From assembly GCA_048270425.1 (NCBI GenBank), contig JBLWSY010000002.1, positions 186,001 to 250,000 on the forward strand: a stretch of DNA of 64,000 nt, written 5' to 3'. Shown here piece by piece: positions 42,140-51,641 of this stretch. The stretch is from Oceanospirillum sp048270425 (GTDB lineage: Bacteria > Pseudomonadota > Gammaproteobacteria > Pseudomonadales > Halomonadaceae). The position numbers were made by a program, and so were the translations under genes. How positions within the stretch are numbered: the first letter of the stretch is position 1; the number at the start of each line of letters is the position of its first letter. The notes under the pieces are model-generated. The model did not search any database. It saw only the letters and a program-made list of their open reading frames with translations, and was not told where the DNA came from.

Positions 42140-43222
42140 ATGCTTCTGATTCTTGCCGATTGGCTGTCTCACTACTACAGCGCCTTTTCTGTCTTTAACT
42201 ATCTGACTTTACGAGCCATTCTGGGGGTTCTGACTGCGCTGGCCCTTTCCCTGTTTTTAGGCCCCTGGATGATCCGCAAGCTGGTGTCTGCTCAAATCGG
42301 TCAGTCGGTGCGTGATGATGGCCCCCAGAGTCATCTGAGCAAAAGCGGCACACCTACCATGGGGGGCGCATTGATTATCAGTGCTATTGCGATCAGTACG
42401 CTGCTATGGGGTGATCTGACTAACCGTTATGTCTGGGTTGTTTTAGTTGTAACTCTGATGTTCGGTGCCGTGGGCTGGGTTGATGATTACCGAAAGGTGG
42501 TTGAGAAGAACTCCCGTGGTTTGCCGGCCAAGTGGAAATATTTTTGGCAATCGATAGCAGGTTTAGGTGCGGCGATCTTTCTGTTTCAGACGGCTCCGAC
42601 AGCTGCCGAAACATCCCTGATTCTGCCTTTCCTGAAAGATTTCAGCTGGGAAATGGGCATCTTCTTTGTCGTGCTGACTTACTTTGTGATTGTGGGTACC
42701 AGTAACGCGGTTAATCTGACTGATGGTCTTGATGGTCTGGCAATTCTGCCGACGGTAATGGTGGCTTCTGCATTAGGCGTATTTGCTTATGCTTCGGGTA
42801 ATATTGAGTTTTCAACCTACCTGAAAATTCCTTATATTGCCGGTTCCGGTGAGCTTCTGGTGTTCTGTGCCACTATTGCCGGTGCGGGTCTTGGTTTTCT
42901 GTGGTTTAACACCTATCCGGCTCAGGTCTTTATGGGGGATGTGGGGGCTCTGGCGTTGGGTGCAGCACTGGGTGTTGTTGCTGTTATCGTGCGTCAGGAA
43001 ATTGTGCTCTTTATCATGGGCGGTGTCTTTGTGATGGAGACCATCTCCGTTATTCTGCAGGTGGCGTCCTTTAAGCTGACTGGCCGACGCATTTTTCGCA
43101 TGGCTCCGATTCACCACCATTTTGAACTGAAAGGCTGGCCGGAGCCCCGTGTTATTGTTCGCTTCTGGATCATTACTGTTGTTCTGGTTCTGATCGGTCT
43201 TGCGACTCTGAAGCTGCGTTAG
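42140..43222 (+). CDS. mraY: Phospho-N-acetylmuramoyl-pentapeptide transferase MraY
   Basis: Membrane enzyme transferring phospho-MurNAc-pentapeptide to undecaprenyl phosphate (lipid I). 360 residues from ATG 42140 (MLLILADWLSHYYSAFS), matching the usual size exactly. An earlier in-frame TTG (42059) would add 27 polar residues and is rejected. About ten transmembrane spans. Conserved VDDYRK, NAVNLTDGLDGLA and IHHHFELKGWPEPRVIVRFW motifs are present. Upstream gap 129 nt, downstream 175 nt. Confidence 0.96.
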   Translation: MLLILADWLSHYYSAFSVFNYLTLRAILGVLTALALSLFLGPWMIRKLVSAQIGQSVRDDGPQSHLSKSGTPTMGGALIISAIAISTLLWGDLTNRYVWVVLVVTLMFGAVGWVDDYRKVVEKNSRGLPAKWKYFWQSIAGLGAAIFLFQTAPTAAETSLILPFLKDFSWEMGIFFVVLTYFVIVGTSNAVNLTDGLDGLAILPTVMVASALGVFAYASGNIEFSTYLKIPYIAGSGELLVFCATIAGAGLGFLWFNTYPAQVFMGDVGALALGAALGVVAVIVRQEIVLFIMGGVFVMETISVILQVASFKLTGRRIFRMAPIHHHFELKGWPEPRVIVRFWIITVVLVLIGLATLKLR

Positions 43223-43343
43223 TTGCGTCAATGAAAGAATTTGCGGCGAAAAGCCGAACCATTAAAACGTAAACCAATTATCGCGTATTAGTGCTGAGTT
43301 AACGTGTATTAACAGGAAGTTGATACGCAAAAATCCACAAATA

Positions 43344-43369
43344 GCATGGCCCTAATGACAAGGTCATGC
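43344..43369 (+). other. Hairpin in the mraY-murD gap
   Basis: GCATGGCC (43344-43351) pairs with GGTCATGC (43362-43369), one wobble, around a 10-nt loop, about 30 nt before murD. No T-run. The 175-nt gap also holds GTTAA-CGTGTA-TTAAC. No consensus promoter was assigned. Confidence 0.55.
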
Positions 43370-43397
43370 GGCAGACTGTGACTGAGAGGATGATACT

Positions 43398-44732
43398 GTG
43401 TCCCATAGCGTAGTGATAGGTTTAGGCCAGACTGGGGTGTCCTGCGCCCGGTATCTGGCAAGCAAGGGAGAGCGTTTCGCTATTGCGGATACTCGTTACA
43501 ATCCGCCGGGATTAGCTGATATTGAGCGCGAGTTTCCGGATGTGGAGCTCTGGCTTGGGCCATTGGATGCCGGCCTGCTTTGTGAAGCTTCTCAGCTGGT
43601 GGTCAGCCCGGGTATTGCGATTAGTGAACCGGCCATTGCCAGGGCGATGGATGCCGGTGTTCCTGTCATTGGTGATGTTGAGCTGTTTGCCCGCGAGGTT
43701 GCCGCTCCTGTGATTGCGATCACCGGATCCAATGCAAAAAGTACGGTAACCAGTCTTGTCGGACACATGGCGAAAAAAGCCGGTATCGACGTTGGTGTTG
43801 GCGGCAATATTGGTCTGCCGGTGCTGGAGCTTCTGGCGCAAGGCGAGAAAGATCTCTATGTTCTGGAGCTATCTTCTTTTCAGCTGGAAACCACCCATAG
43901 CTTGCGGGCTCAGGCGGCAACCATTCTGAATTTAAGCGCTGATCATTTGGATCGTTATCCGGATATGCTGGAGTATGGTCTCGCGAAACAGCGTATCTAC
44001 ACCGGGTGTAAGCTTGCGGTGACGAATCGTGATGATGAAGCGACCTTACCAGTGCACGAGTTTAAGAGCGGTCTGGTGAGCTTTGGTCTGGATCAGCCTG
44101 AAGAGGGCCAGTTTGGCCTGCGCACTGATAATGGCAAGCAATGGCTTGCTCAGGGTGATGAGTTACTGATTGCGGTTGATGAGATCTCATTAAGCGGTCG
44201 TCATGGCCAAATCAATGCGTTGTCTGCACTGGCTTTGGGGCAGGGGGCTGGTATTCCTATGACTGCGATGCTGGAAGCTCTGAAAGACTTTCAGGGACTG
44301 GACCATCGTTGTCAGTTGGTTCATGAGCATGACGGTGTTAAATATATCGATGACTCCAAGGGCACCAATGTGGGGGCGACTGTTGCTGCGCTGAATGGCT
44401 TGGGTACCGATGGGTCTATCATTCTAATCGCCGGTGGCGATGGCAAGGGAGCGACTTTTGATGAGTTAGCGGCCCCTGTTTCTGAATATTGTAAAGCGGT
44501 CGTTTTGATTGGGCGCGATGCTAATCTGATTGCCGGAGTTTTGCATTCAGAGACACCGGTTTATCTGGCGGCATCGATGGAAGAAGCTGTTGCTCAGTCG
44601 GTTAAGCTGGCAGAGCCTGGTGATCAGGTGTTGTTGTCTCCGGCGTGCGCAAGTTGGGATATGTTCAAAAGTTATATCGAACGTGGTCAGGTGTTTACGG
44701 CAGCGGTGAAGGATCTTTGCCGTGCAGGTTGA
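43398..44732 (+). CDS. murD: UDP-MurNAc-L-alanine: D-glutamate ligase MurD
   Basis: Adds D-Glu to UDP-MurNAc-Ala. 444 residues. GTG start 43398, with GAGAGGA seven nt upstream. A nearby ATG (43390) is out of frame. ATP loop AITGSNAKSTVTSLVG has Ala where E. coli MurD has Gly; I recall the same SNAKST in Pseudomonas. DDSKGTNVGA and LLSPACASWDMFKSY are family signatures. Overlaps ftsW by 11 nt. Confidence 0.95.
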   Translation: MSHSVVIGLGQTGVSCARYLASKGERFAIADTRYNPPGLADIEREFPDVELWLGPLDAGLLCEASQLVVSPGIAISEPAIARAMDAGVPVIGDVELFAREVAAPVIAITGSNAKSTVTSLVGHMAKKAGIDVGVGGNIGLPVLELLAQGEKDLYVLELSSFQLETTHSLRAQAATILNLSADHLDRYPDMLEYGLAKQRIYTGCKLAVTNRDDEATLPVHEFKSGLVSFGLDQPEEGQFGLRTDNGKQWLAQGDELLIAVDEISLSGRHGQINALSALALGQGAGIPMTAMLEALKDFQGLDHRCQLVHEHDGVKYIDDSKGTNVGATVAALNGLGTDGSIILIAGGDGKGATFDELAAPVSEYCKAVVLIGRDANLIAGVLHSETPVYLAASMEEAVAQSVKLAEPGDQVLLSPACASWDMFKSYIERGQVFTAAVKDLCRAG

Positions 44733-46014
44733 TCGTAAACAGCAATTAGCTGAATGGTGGCAGCGAAGCTCTGAGAAACTGCAACAGCTTTCGCAGGCTT
44801 CCTATCAGGCGTTGAAACCTCTCTTGGCTCTGCTCAATCTGGTTCATGTCAATAAAGAGATGACCCGCCGCATTGATGGTTGGTTGCTTTTCTCTGCATT
44901 GTTTCTGCTTTTTCTGGGCTGGCTGATGGTGACTTCTGCGTCGATGGAGATCGCTGGCAGCCGCTACGGTAATCCTTTCTTTTTTAGTATTCGTCACGGT
45001 ATCTATCTGCTGATGGGGTTAGGGCTGGGGCTTTTTACCGCTCTGGTGCCGATTCGCTGGTGGTATGACAACAGTTTCGCACTTTTGCTGATCGCTTTCC
45101 TGTTGCTGACTGCTGTTCTTGTGCCGGGCATCGGCCGGGAAGTGAACGGTAGTTCCCGCTGGATCTCATTAGGTATCGTCAACCTGCAGGCTTCGGAGTT
45201 GGCCAAACTCTTTATGGTGGTCTATCTCTCAGGCTATCTGGTGCGCCGCCTTGATGAGGTGCGAGAGCACTGGTCCGGGTTTATGAAGCCTCTGGCTGTA
45301 ATGGGCTTTATGGGGTTGCTCCTGATTATGGAGCCGGATTACGGGGCTACCGTGGTTATCCTTGGCAGTATGTTGGGGATGCTCTTCCTGTCAGGGGTTG
45401 GTATGAAGCGCTTTATCATTCTGATGAGCAGTACCATCGCTTTGGCGGGCTTTATCGCGTTGATGCAGCCCTATCGAATGAAACGTCTGACCACCTATTT
45501 TGATCCCTGGGCGGCACAGTTTGACTCCGGTTATCAGCTGACGCAGGCCCTGATCGCCTTTGGTCGTGGTGGCTGGGATGGTTTAGGTCTGGGGAATAGT
45601 GTGCAGAAACTCTTTTATCTGCCGGAAGCTCATACTGATTTTGTTTTTGCCATTCTGGCGGAGGAACTTGGCCTGTTGGGGGCGTTACTGACGCTCTTTA
45701 TCTATGGTCTGCTGGTCTATCGGATCTTTGTTATCGCCCGAAAAGCCGGTGAGCAAAAGCTGCTGTTTCATTGTTATATCGCTTTTGGTCTGGCACTGGT
45801 CATTGCTGCGCAAACCTTTATTAATATCGGTGTGAATACCGGCCTGCTTCCGACCAAGGGGCTGACTTTACCTTTTATGAGTTATGGCGGCAGTAGTCTT
45901 CTGATCAGTTGTGTCATGGTGGCGATCTGCTTGCGGATCGATCAGGAAACCCGCCACAAAGCCGAATTTTACGAGAAAGAAAGAGCGAAACATGCCCAGC
46001 GTTACCGTCGATAA
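44722..46014 (+). CDS. ftsW: Peptidoglycan glycosyltransferase FtsW
   Basis: SEDS-family polymerase that builds septal glycan from lipid II with FtsI. 430 residues; a cytoplasmic N-terminus of about 45 residues, then about ten transmembrane spans. Motifs: SLGIVNLQASELAKL, MEPDYGATVVILGS and LPFMSYGGSSLL near the end are conserved SEDS motifs. The start is GTG 44722 (MQVDRKQQ), inside the murD end. Confidence 0.95.
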   Translation: MQVDRKQQLAEWWQRSSEKLQQLSQASYQALKPLLALLNLVHVNKEMTRRIDGWLLFSALFLLFLGWLMVTSASMEIAGSRYGNPFFFSIRHGIYLLMGLGLGLFTALVPIRWWYDNSFALLLIAFLLLTAVLVPGIGREVNGSSRWISLGIVNLQASELAKLFMVVYLSGYLVRRLDEVREHWSGFMKPLAVMGFMGLLLIMEPDYGATVVILGSMLGMLFLSGVGMKRFIILMSSTIALAGFIALMQPYRMKRLTTYFDPWAAQFDSGYQLTQALIAFGRGGWDGLGLGNSVQKLFYLPEAHTDFVFAILAEELGLLGALLTLFIYGLLVYRIFVIARKAGEQKLLFHCYIAFGLALVIAAQTFINIGVNTGLLPTKGLTLPFMSYGGSSLLISCVMVAICLRIDQETRHKAEFYEKERAKHAQRYRR

Positions 46015-47155
46015 ACCAACTTCAGGTGCTGATATGTCAGCGGAAGAAAATGCATCAGAAAAGTCTGATCTATCAAAAGGACGCTATAGCTGTAAACGCG
46101 TCATGCTGATGGCTGGCGGAACCGGTGGTCATGTAATTCCAGCGTTATCCTTAGCCGAACGGTTTGCCGCAGAAGGTTTGTCTGTTGAGTGGTTGGGCAG
46201 CCCTCAGGGAATCGAAAACCGTCTGGTGCCTGCTGCCGGTATCAAGCTGAATCATATCGATGTCGTCGGGCTGCGAGGCAAGGGTGTTATGCGTAAGCTG
46301 GTTGCCCCTTTTCTGATTCTGAAAGCAGTTAAACAAGCTGCTGCAATTTTGCGTCGTTTCAAACCGGATTTTGTTGTGGGGCTGGGTGGTTTTGCCAGTG
46401 GCCCCGGTGGAATTGCGGCTCGCATGTTGGGTATTCCAGTCTATATCCATGAGCAGAATGCCGTTGCAGGGATGACCAATCGTTGGTTGTCAAAAGTTGC
46501 CCGACAAACCTTTGCTGCATTCCCGAAAGCCTTTGCTGAGCAAGTTGGAGTCGTGGTGACCGGTAATCCGGTACGGGAAAGCCTGCTGTCGATTCCGGAT
46601 AAATCTGAGATTCAAACGCCGGTAAAACTGCTGGTGATTGGTGGCAGTCTGGGGGCACAGGTTTTTAATGAGCGTCTTCCGGAGGCTATCGCGAGGCTTG
46701 CTGATGAAATTCGTCCTGAAATCTGGCATCAGTCCGGAAGGGATAAGCTTGAGGCCACTGAAGAAAACTATAAACGGATGCAGGTCACGGCGCGCACGCA
46801 GGAATTTATTGATGATATGACGGGAGCCTTCGATTGGGCTGACCTTGTGATCTGCCGTGCGGGTGCTTTAACCGTTTCGGAGCTTGCTGCTGCCGGTCGT
46901 GCATCCGTTTTGGTTCCTTTGCCGATTGCGGTTGATGATCATCAGACCGCAAACGCGCGCTTTTTAGTTGAGGCTGATGCAGGTATTCTGCTGCCTCAAA
47001 AAGATATGGATGCTGAGGTTCTGGCGACTACGCTGGAATCCTTATTCAGCGATCCGGAGAAAATTTTGGCGATGGGCAAGAATGCCCGTCGTGTTGCACG
47101 TCCGCTAGCGACTGAAGCGGTCGTTCAAGGTTGTTTGGAGAAGAGTTTTGGCTGA
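45992..47155 (+). CDS. murG: UDP-GlcNAc: lipid I N-acetylglucosaminyltransferase MurG
   Basis: Converts lipid I to lipid II on the inner membrane face. MLMAGGTGGHVIPALSLAERF is the donor/lipid loop, VVGLGGFASGPGG and HEQNAVAG follow, and CRAGALTVSELAAAGR binds UDP-GlcNAc. The start is uncertain: ATG 45992 (387 aa) overlaps ftsW by 23 nt, while ATG 46034 (373 aa) has AGGTG in place. Both give a non-conserved N-terminal extension of 25-40 residues before the glycine-rich loop, which E. coli MurG lacks. Confidence 0.94.
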   Translation: MPSVTVDKPTSGADMSAEENASEKSDLSKGRYSCKRVMLMAGGTGGHVIPALSLAERFAAEGLSVEWLGSPQGIENRLVPAAGIKLNHIDVVGLRGKGVMRKLVAPFLILKAVKQAAAILRRFKPDFVVGLGGFASGPGGIAARMLGIPVYIHEQNAVAGMTNRWLSKVARQTFAAFPKAFAEQVGVVVTGNPVRESLLSIPDKSEIQTPVKLLVIGGSLGAQVFNERLPEAIARLADEIRPEIWHQSGRDKLEATEENYKRMQVTARTQEFIDDMTGAFDWADLVICRAGALTVSELAAAGRASVLVPLPIAVDDHQTANARFLVEADAGILLPQKDMDAEVLATTLESLFSDPEKILAMGKNARRVARPLATEAVVQGCLEKSFG

Positions 47156-48587
47156 AGAAAAAATGGGTTATCAAGTCCCTGAAATGCGCCGTATTCGTCG
47201 GATTCATTTTGTTGGTATCGGCGGCGTGGGTATGTGTGGTATTGCCGAGGTTCTTCTCAATCAGGGGTATTCTATTTCGGGCTCTGATCTGAAAAAGTCT
47301 GCCAGTGTGCAGCGTCTGCTGGATCTGGGGGCCGAAGTTTTTATCGGTCATGATGAAAGCAACGTTTATGGTGCTGATGTGGTTGTGGTTTCAACAGCTA
47401 TCAATACTGATAACCCAGAAATCGCTTATGCGGTTAAGCGTCGTACTCCTATCGTTCGTCGTGCTGAGATGTTGGCTGAACTGATGCGTTTCCGACACGG
47501 TATTGCTGTAGCAGGTACTCACGGCAAGACCACTACCACCAGTCTGATGGCGACGGTTCTGGCAGAAGGCGAGCTTGACCCGACCTTTGTTATTGGCGGT
47601 CGTCTGAACAGTGCCGGTAGTAATGCCCGTCTGGGCGAAAGTCGTTATCTGGTGGCTGAAGCTGACGAAAGTGATGCGTCTTTTTTGCACCTGCAGCCGA
47701 TGGTCGCAATTGTGACCAATATTGATGCCGATCACATGTCCACCTATGGTGGTGATTTCAGTAAGCTGAAGCAGACCTTTATCGATTTTCTGCACAACCT
47801 GCCTTTCTACGGTCTGGCGGTGATCTGTGTTGATGATCCTGTGGTGCGCGAGCTGATTCCTCAGATCAGTCGGCCGATTCTGACTTATGGCTTCAGTGAT
47901 GATGCGGATTACCGTATCGCAGATTTCAGCCAGCAGGGACAGAAGATCCGCTTTACTGCAATTCGTCCTGATGGGCATGCCGATCTTCAGGTCACGCTGA
48001 ATATGCCGGGCCGTCATAATGCGCTTAATGCATTGGCTACGATCGCGGTTGCTACAGATGAAGGCGTTAGTGATGACGCTATTATTGCCGGACTTGCCCG
48101 TTTTGATGGTGTTGGTCGACGCTTTCAGATTCTGGGACAACTGGAGCACGAACGTGGTCAGGCGATGTTAGTGGATGATTATGGTCATCACCCGACAGAA
48201 GTTGAAGCCACGATTAAAGCGGTTCGCAGCGGTTGGCCGGATAAGCGATTGGTGATGGTGTATCAACCTCATCGCTTCAGTCGTACCCGTGACCTCTATG
48301 AAGATTTTGTTCAGGTACTTTCCGGAGTCGATAAGCTTCTTTTGATGGAGGTTTATGCGGCGGGTGAAGAAGCGATTCCTGGAGCTGATGGCCGTGCTCT
48401 CAGCCGAAGCATTCGTGAGCGTGGCCAGGTCGAACCTGTATTCCTGCCTGAAAAATCGGAGCTTAAGTCGGTCCTAAAGTCTGTCCTTCAGGATGGCGAT
48501 ATCCTGTTGATGCAAGGGGCTGGTGATATTGGTGGGCTGGCGGTGAGTCTAGCTGCAGAAGGTTTAGAGGAGAGTGGCGATGAGTAG
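47148..48587 (+). CDS. murC: UDP-N-acetylmuramate: L-alanine ligase MurC
   Basis: First amino-acid addition to UDP-MurNAc. About 479 residues. Start is TTG 47148 (GGAG upstream) or ATG 47163; the choice changes only five residues. Gly-rich IHFVGIGGVGMCGIAEVL and ATP loop AGTHGKTTTTSLM are intact, as are EADESDASFL and DDYGHHPTEVEATI. Overlaps murG end and ddlB start. Confidence 0.95.
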   Translation: MAEEKMGYQVPEMRRIRRIHFVGIGGVGMCGIAEVLLNQGYSISGSDLKKSASVQRLLDLGAEVFIGHDESNVYGADVVVVSTAINTDNPEIAYAVKRRTPIVRRAEMLAELMRFRHGIAVAGTHGKTTTTSLMATVLAEGELDPTFVIGGRLNSAGSNARLGESRYLVAEADESDASFLHLQPMVAIVTNIDADHMSTYGGDFSKLKQTFIDFLHNLPFYGLAVICVDDPVVRELIPQISRPILTYGFSDDADYRIADFSQQGQKIRFTAIRPDGHADLQVTLNMPGRHNALNALATIAVATDEGVSDDAIIAGLARFDGVGRRFQILGQLEHERGQAMLVDDYGHHPTEVEATIKAVRSGWPDKRLVMVYQPHRFSRTRDLYEDFVQVLSGVDKLLLMEVYAAGEEAIPGADGRALSRSIRERGQVEPVFLPEKSELKSVLKSVLQDGDILLMQGAGDIGGLAVSLAAEGLEESGDE

Positions 48588-49527
48588 TCATCAGAGTATA
48601 AATTCATCGCTGCGTGTAGCCGTTTTGTATGGCGGCACTTCAGCGGAACGTGAGGTTTCTCTGAAAAGTGGTAGTGCAGTTATTGCTGCCCTGAAGAGCG
48701 TTGATGTTGATGTAGTGGGCATTGATATCGACAAGACAGGTGACTGGCTGCCTCAGCTGCAACAGGCTGATTTTGACATCGCTTTTCTGGCGCTGCATGG
48801 TCGTGGCGGTGAAGATGGTACCATTCAGGGATTACTGGAGTGTTTAGGCATTCCTTATACCGGAAGCGGTGTCCTGGGTTCTGCTCTGGCGATGGATAAA
48901 CTGAAGACAAAGCAGGTTTGGCAGACTTTGGGCTTACCTACGCCTGGTTATTGCTGGATCGATGCTTCGACAGATCTTGAGGAAGTATGGCGAAAGCTGG
49001 AAGGCAAGTCTCTAATGGTTAAGCCTGCTCATGAAGGTTCGAGCATTGGTATGTCTAAAGTTGATCGTCTGGACCAATTACAGGCGGCAGTTGCTAAAGC
49101 AGCGGACTTGGATAGCTGTGTGTTTGTCGAGCAGTGGGTGACTGGAAAAGAATATACTGTTGCTATTCTGAATGGAGAAGCCCTACCTGTTATCGGGCTG
49201 GAAACCAACCATCAGTTTTATGATTATGAAGCCAAATACTTGGTCAATGACACACGCTATCTGCTGCCGTGTGGCTTGTCTCTCGAAGAAGAGAAAGAGC
49301 TGCAGATCTTATCTTTGGAAGCCTTTAATGCTGTTGGTTGTCAGGACTGGGGGCGTGTTGATCTGATGGTAGACGAATCGGGGAAACCACAATTGCTGGA
49401 AGTTAATACTCTGCCGGGTATGACAGACCACAGTCTGGTGCCCATGGCCGCGAAGGCGAAAGGGTATAGCTTTCCTGAGTTAGTGTTGGCTGTTATTCAG
49501 GCGGCCCAGCTACGATATGGCATTTAA
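48580..49527 (+). CDS. ddlB: D-alanine: D-alanine ligase DdlB
   Basis: ATP-grasp enzyme making D-Ala-D-Ala for MurF. 315 residues from ATG 48580, with GAGGAG seven nt upstream; an in-frame GTG at 48574 lies too close to this site. LYGGTSAEREVSLKSG, ALHGRGGEDGTIQG and EVNTLPGMTDHSLVP are characteristic. Overlaps murC by 8 nt. Confidence 0.96.
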   Translation: MSSHQSINSSLRVAVLYGGTSAEREVSLKSGSAVIAALKSVDVDVVGIDIDKTGDWLPQLQQADFDIAFLALHGRGGEDGTIQGLLECLGIPYTGSGVLGSALAMDKLKTKQVWQTLGLPTPGYCWIDASTDLEEVWRKLEGKSLMVKPAHEGSSIGMSKVDRLDQLQAAVAKAADLDSCVFVEQWVTGKEYTVAILNGEALPVIGLETNHQFYDYEAKYLVNDTRYLLPCGLSLEEEKELQILSLEAFNAVGCQDWGRVDLMVDESGKPQLLEVNTLPGMTDHSLVPMAAKAKGYSFPELVLAVIQAAQLRYGI

Positions 49528-49555
49528 TCGCGCTTTGTATTGAGCCGGAGGTTGT

Positions 49556-50254
49556 GTGTTTAATTTGCCGGGGCGTATCAATTGGTTAAATCCCCTTGTA
49601 TTAACGGGAGTATTTGTTTTACTGGTTGCTGGGTTTAAGTTAGTTCATCCCTTGTTTTTCTGGCCTGTTGATGGGGTTCGTGTTCTGGGCTCAATAGAGC
49701 ACGTGGAAAAGAAACGTCTGCAATTTGTTCTCGCGGACACTTTATCACCGGGCTTTCTGGCCTCAGATATGAATGCTGTAAAAGAAGGAGTGGAGTCCTT
49801 ACCGTGGGTTGCTGAGGCTAAAGTCAGAAGGGTTTGGCCTGAGCAGGTTGAGATTGCGGTTACCGAGAAGAAGCCTATTGCAAATTGGTTGCAAAATGGA
49901 CTTCTTGACTCTAATCTAGTTGCCTTTTTTCCGACTCTACGACCTGATTACAGTGAGTTGCCTAAACTTGCAGGCCCTTCGGGAACGGAAAAGGAGGTTT
50001 GGGCGTTTTATCAAAAGCTGAGCGAGCGATTAGAGTCTTCCGGGCTTGATGTTGATGTTGTTTCGCTGGCAAGGCATGGAGCCTGGTCTGTTCATATTAA
50101 AGAAGGTCCCTGGCTTTTATTAGGGAAAGAGCAGACATTTAAAAGATTGGATCGGGTTAATTCCGTTTATTCCAGTCTGAAGGACCGTTGGGAGGAGGTT
50201 CGCTTGGTTGATCTGCGATATCCTAACGGTTTTTCTGTTGAATGGTTGCAATAG
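49556..50254 (+). CDS. ftsQ: Cell division protein FtsQ
   Basis: Divisome scaffold protein. 232 residues, shorter than E. coli FtsQ (276), from GTG 49556 with GGAGG four nt upstream. A cytoplasmic tail of about 15 residues, one transmembrane span (PLVLTGVFVLLVAGFKLV), a POTRA domain (VDGVRVLGSIEHVEKKRL, ESLPWVAEAKVRRVWPEQVEIAVTEKKPIANW), then a beta domain. Located between ddlB and ftsA as usual. Confidence 0.92.
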   Translation: MFNLPGRINWLNPLVLTGVFVLLVAGFKLVHPLFFWPVDGVRVLGSIEHVEKKRLQFVLADTLSPGFLASDMNAVKEGVESLPWVAEAKVRRVWPEQVEIAVTEKKPIANWLQNGLLDSNLVAFFPTLRPDYSELPKLAGPSGTEKEVWAFYQKLSERLESSGLDVDVVSLARHGAWSVHIKEGPWLLLGKEQTFKRLDRVNSVYSSLKDRWEEVRLVDLRYPNGFSVEWLQ

Positions 50255-50337
50255 AATTTATAATCTACGGCAGAGTCTTGGATTTCTTTAGATTTATTTA
50301 TGGTTTACGTTGACGCTTTGAGGAGAATGCCCGGCTT

Positions 50338-51606
50338 ATGGCTGCAAATATGACGAACAACAATATGGTTGTCGGGCTTGATATCGGAACATCAAAAATC
50401 GTTGCCATTGTTGGCCATCTTACCCCAGATGGTGAGGTGGAGATTGTAGGTATAGGCTCTCACCCTTCCCGCGGGCTTAAAAAGGGTGTTGTTATTAACA
50501 TCGAGTCCACCGTTCTTTCTATTCAGCGTGCCATTGAAGAGGCAGAGCTGATGGCTGGTTGTAATATTCACTCAGTGTATGTGGGTATTGCGGGTAGTCA
50601 TATTCGAAGTATGAACTCTGATGGTGTTGCTTCAACCTCCAACCGTGAAGTTACCGAAGATGATATTGACCGTGTTGTCAGTTCAGCTCGGGAAAAAGCA
50701 ACATCACGCATTACGACTGACCAAGAAATTATTCACGTAATTCCCCAGGAATACACGATTGACCTGCACGAAGGGATTAAAGAGCCTCTGGGAATGTCGG
50801 GACGTGAGATTAAAGTTCAGGTCCACCTGGTGACCGCTGCCGTTAATGCGATTCAGAATATTGTTAAGTGTGTCGGGCGATGTGGACTGGAAGTTGACGG
50901 TGTCATTTTAGAGCAATTAGCGTCAAGTTATGCTGTGCTTAATGAAGACGAGCGTGAGCTTGGTGTGTGTCTTGTTGATATAGGTGGTGGCACAACAGAT
51001 ATAGCCATCTTTACCGAAGGTGCGATTAAACACACCTCTGTCATCCCGATTGCCGGTGACCAGGTCACTAATGATATTGCGATGGCGTTGCGAACGCCAA
51101 CGCAAAACGCGGAAGAGATTAAAATAAAATATGCGTGCGCGTTAACGCAGCTGGCGAGCGAAGATCATGTATTTCAGGTGCCCAGTGTCGGTGAGCGAGC
51201 TCCGCAGGAGTTGTCTAGGCAGCGCTTAGCTGAGGTTGTAGAGCCCCGTTACGAAGAGTTGTTTAACTTGGTTCTGGATGAGATTCGCCGGAGTGGGTAT
51301 GAAGACCTTATCCCCGCGGGTATCGTTCTGACCGGTGGAACTTCTAAAATGGAAGGTGTTGTTCAGCTCGCTGAAGAGATCTTCCATATGCAGGTACGTG
51401 TTGCGTCGCCGAGTAACATCAAGGGGTTATCGGATGTTGTAGGAAACCCTATCTATTCGACCGGGGTTGGGCTTCTGGTCTATGGGTTGGAGAATACGGG
51501 TGCAACATCTTCCCGGGCAACCTATGTTGAGGAGCAGTCATCTGTGCAAACTGATGATACAGGCATCGTTGAGAGAATCAGAGGCTGGTTCAAAGGCAAC
51601 TTCTGA
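50338..51606 (+). CDS. ftsA: Cell division protein FtsA
   Basis: Actin-like protein that tethers FtsZ filaments to the membrane. 422 residues. VVGLDIGTSKIVAIVG is the phosphate-1 motif, LVDIGGGTTDIAIF phosphate-2, and VLTGGTSKMEGV the adenosine motif. The C-terminus RIRGWFKGNF is the amphipathic membrane-targeting helix. Preceded by an 83-nt gap and followed by ftsZ after 35 nt. Confidence 0.97.
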   Translation: MAANMTNNNMVVGLDIGTSKIVAIVGHLTPDGEVEIVGIGSHPSRGLKKGVVINIESTVLSIQRAIEEAELMAGCNIHSVYVGIAGSHIRSMNSDGVASTSNREVTEDDIDRVVSSAREKATSRITTDQEIIHVIPQEYTIDLHEGIKEPLGMSGREIKVQVHLVTAAVNAIQNIVKCVGRCGLEVDGVILEQLASSYAVLNEDERELGVCLVDIGGGTTDIAIFTEGAIKHTSVIPIAGDQVTNDIAMALRTPTQNAEEIKIKYACALTQLASEDHVFQVPSVGERAPQELSRQRLAEVVEPRYEELFNLVLDEIRRSGYEDLIPAGIVLTGGTSKMEGVVQLAEEIFHMQVRVASPSNIKGLSDVVGNPIYSTGVGLLVYGLENTGATSSRATYVEEQSSVQTDDTGIVERIRGWFKGNF

Positions 51607-51641
51607 TGAGCTGCGTTAAGTGCGTTTGAGGAGACTGAAAC

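Noticed and set aside
43398..43398. MurD P-loop variant (SNAKST instead of SNGKST) as a possible defect
   Set aside because: I recall the same sequence in pseudomonad MurD, so it is probably normal for this lineage.
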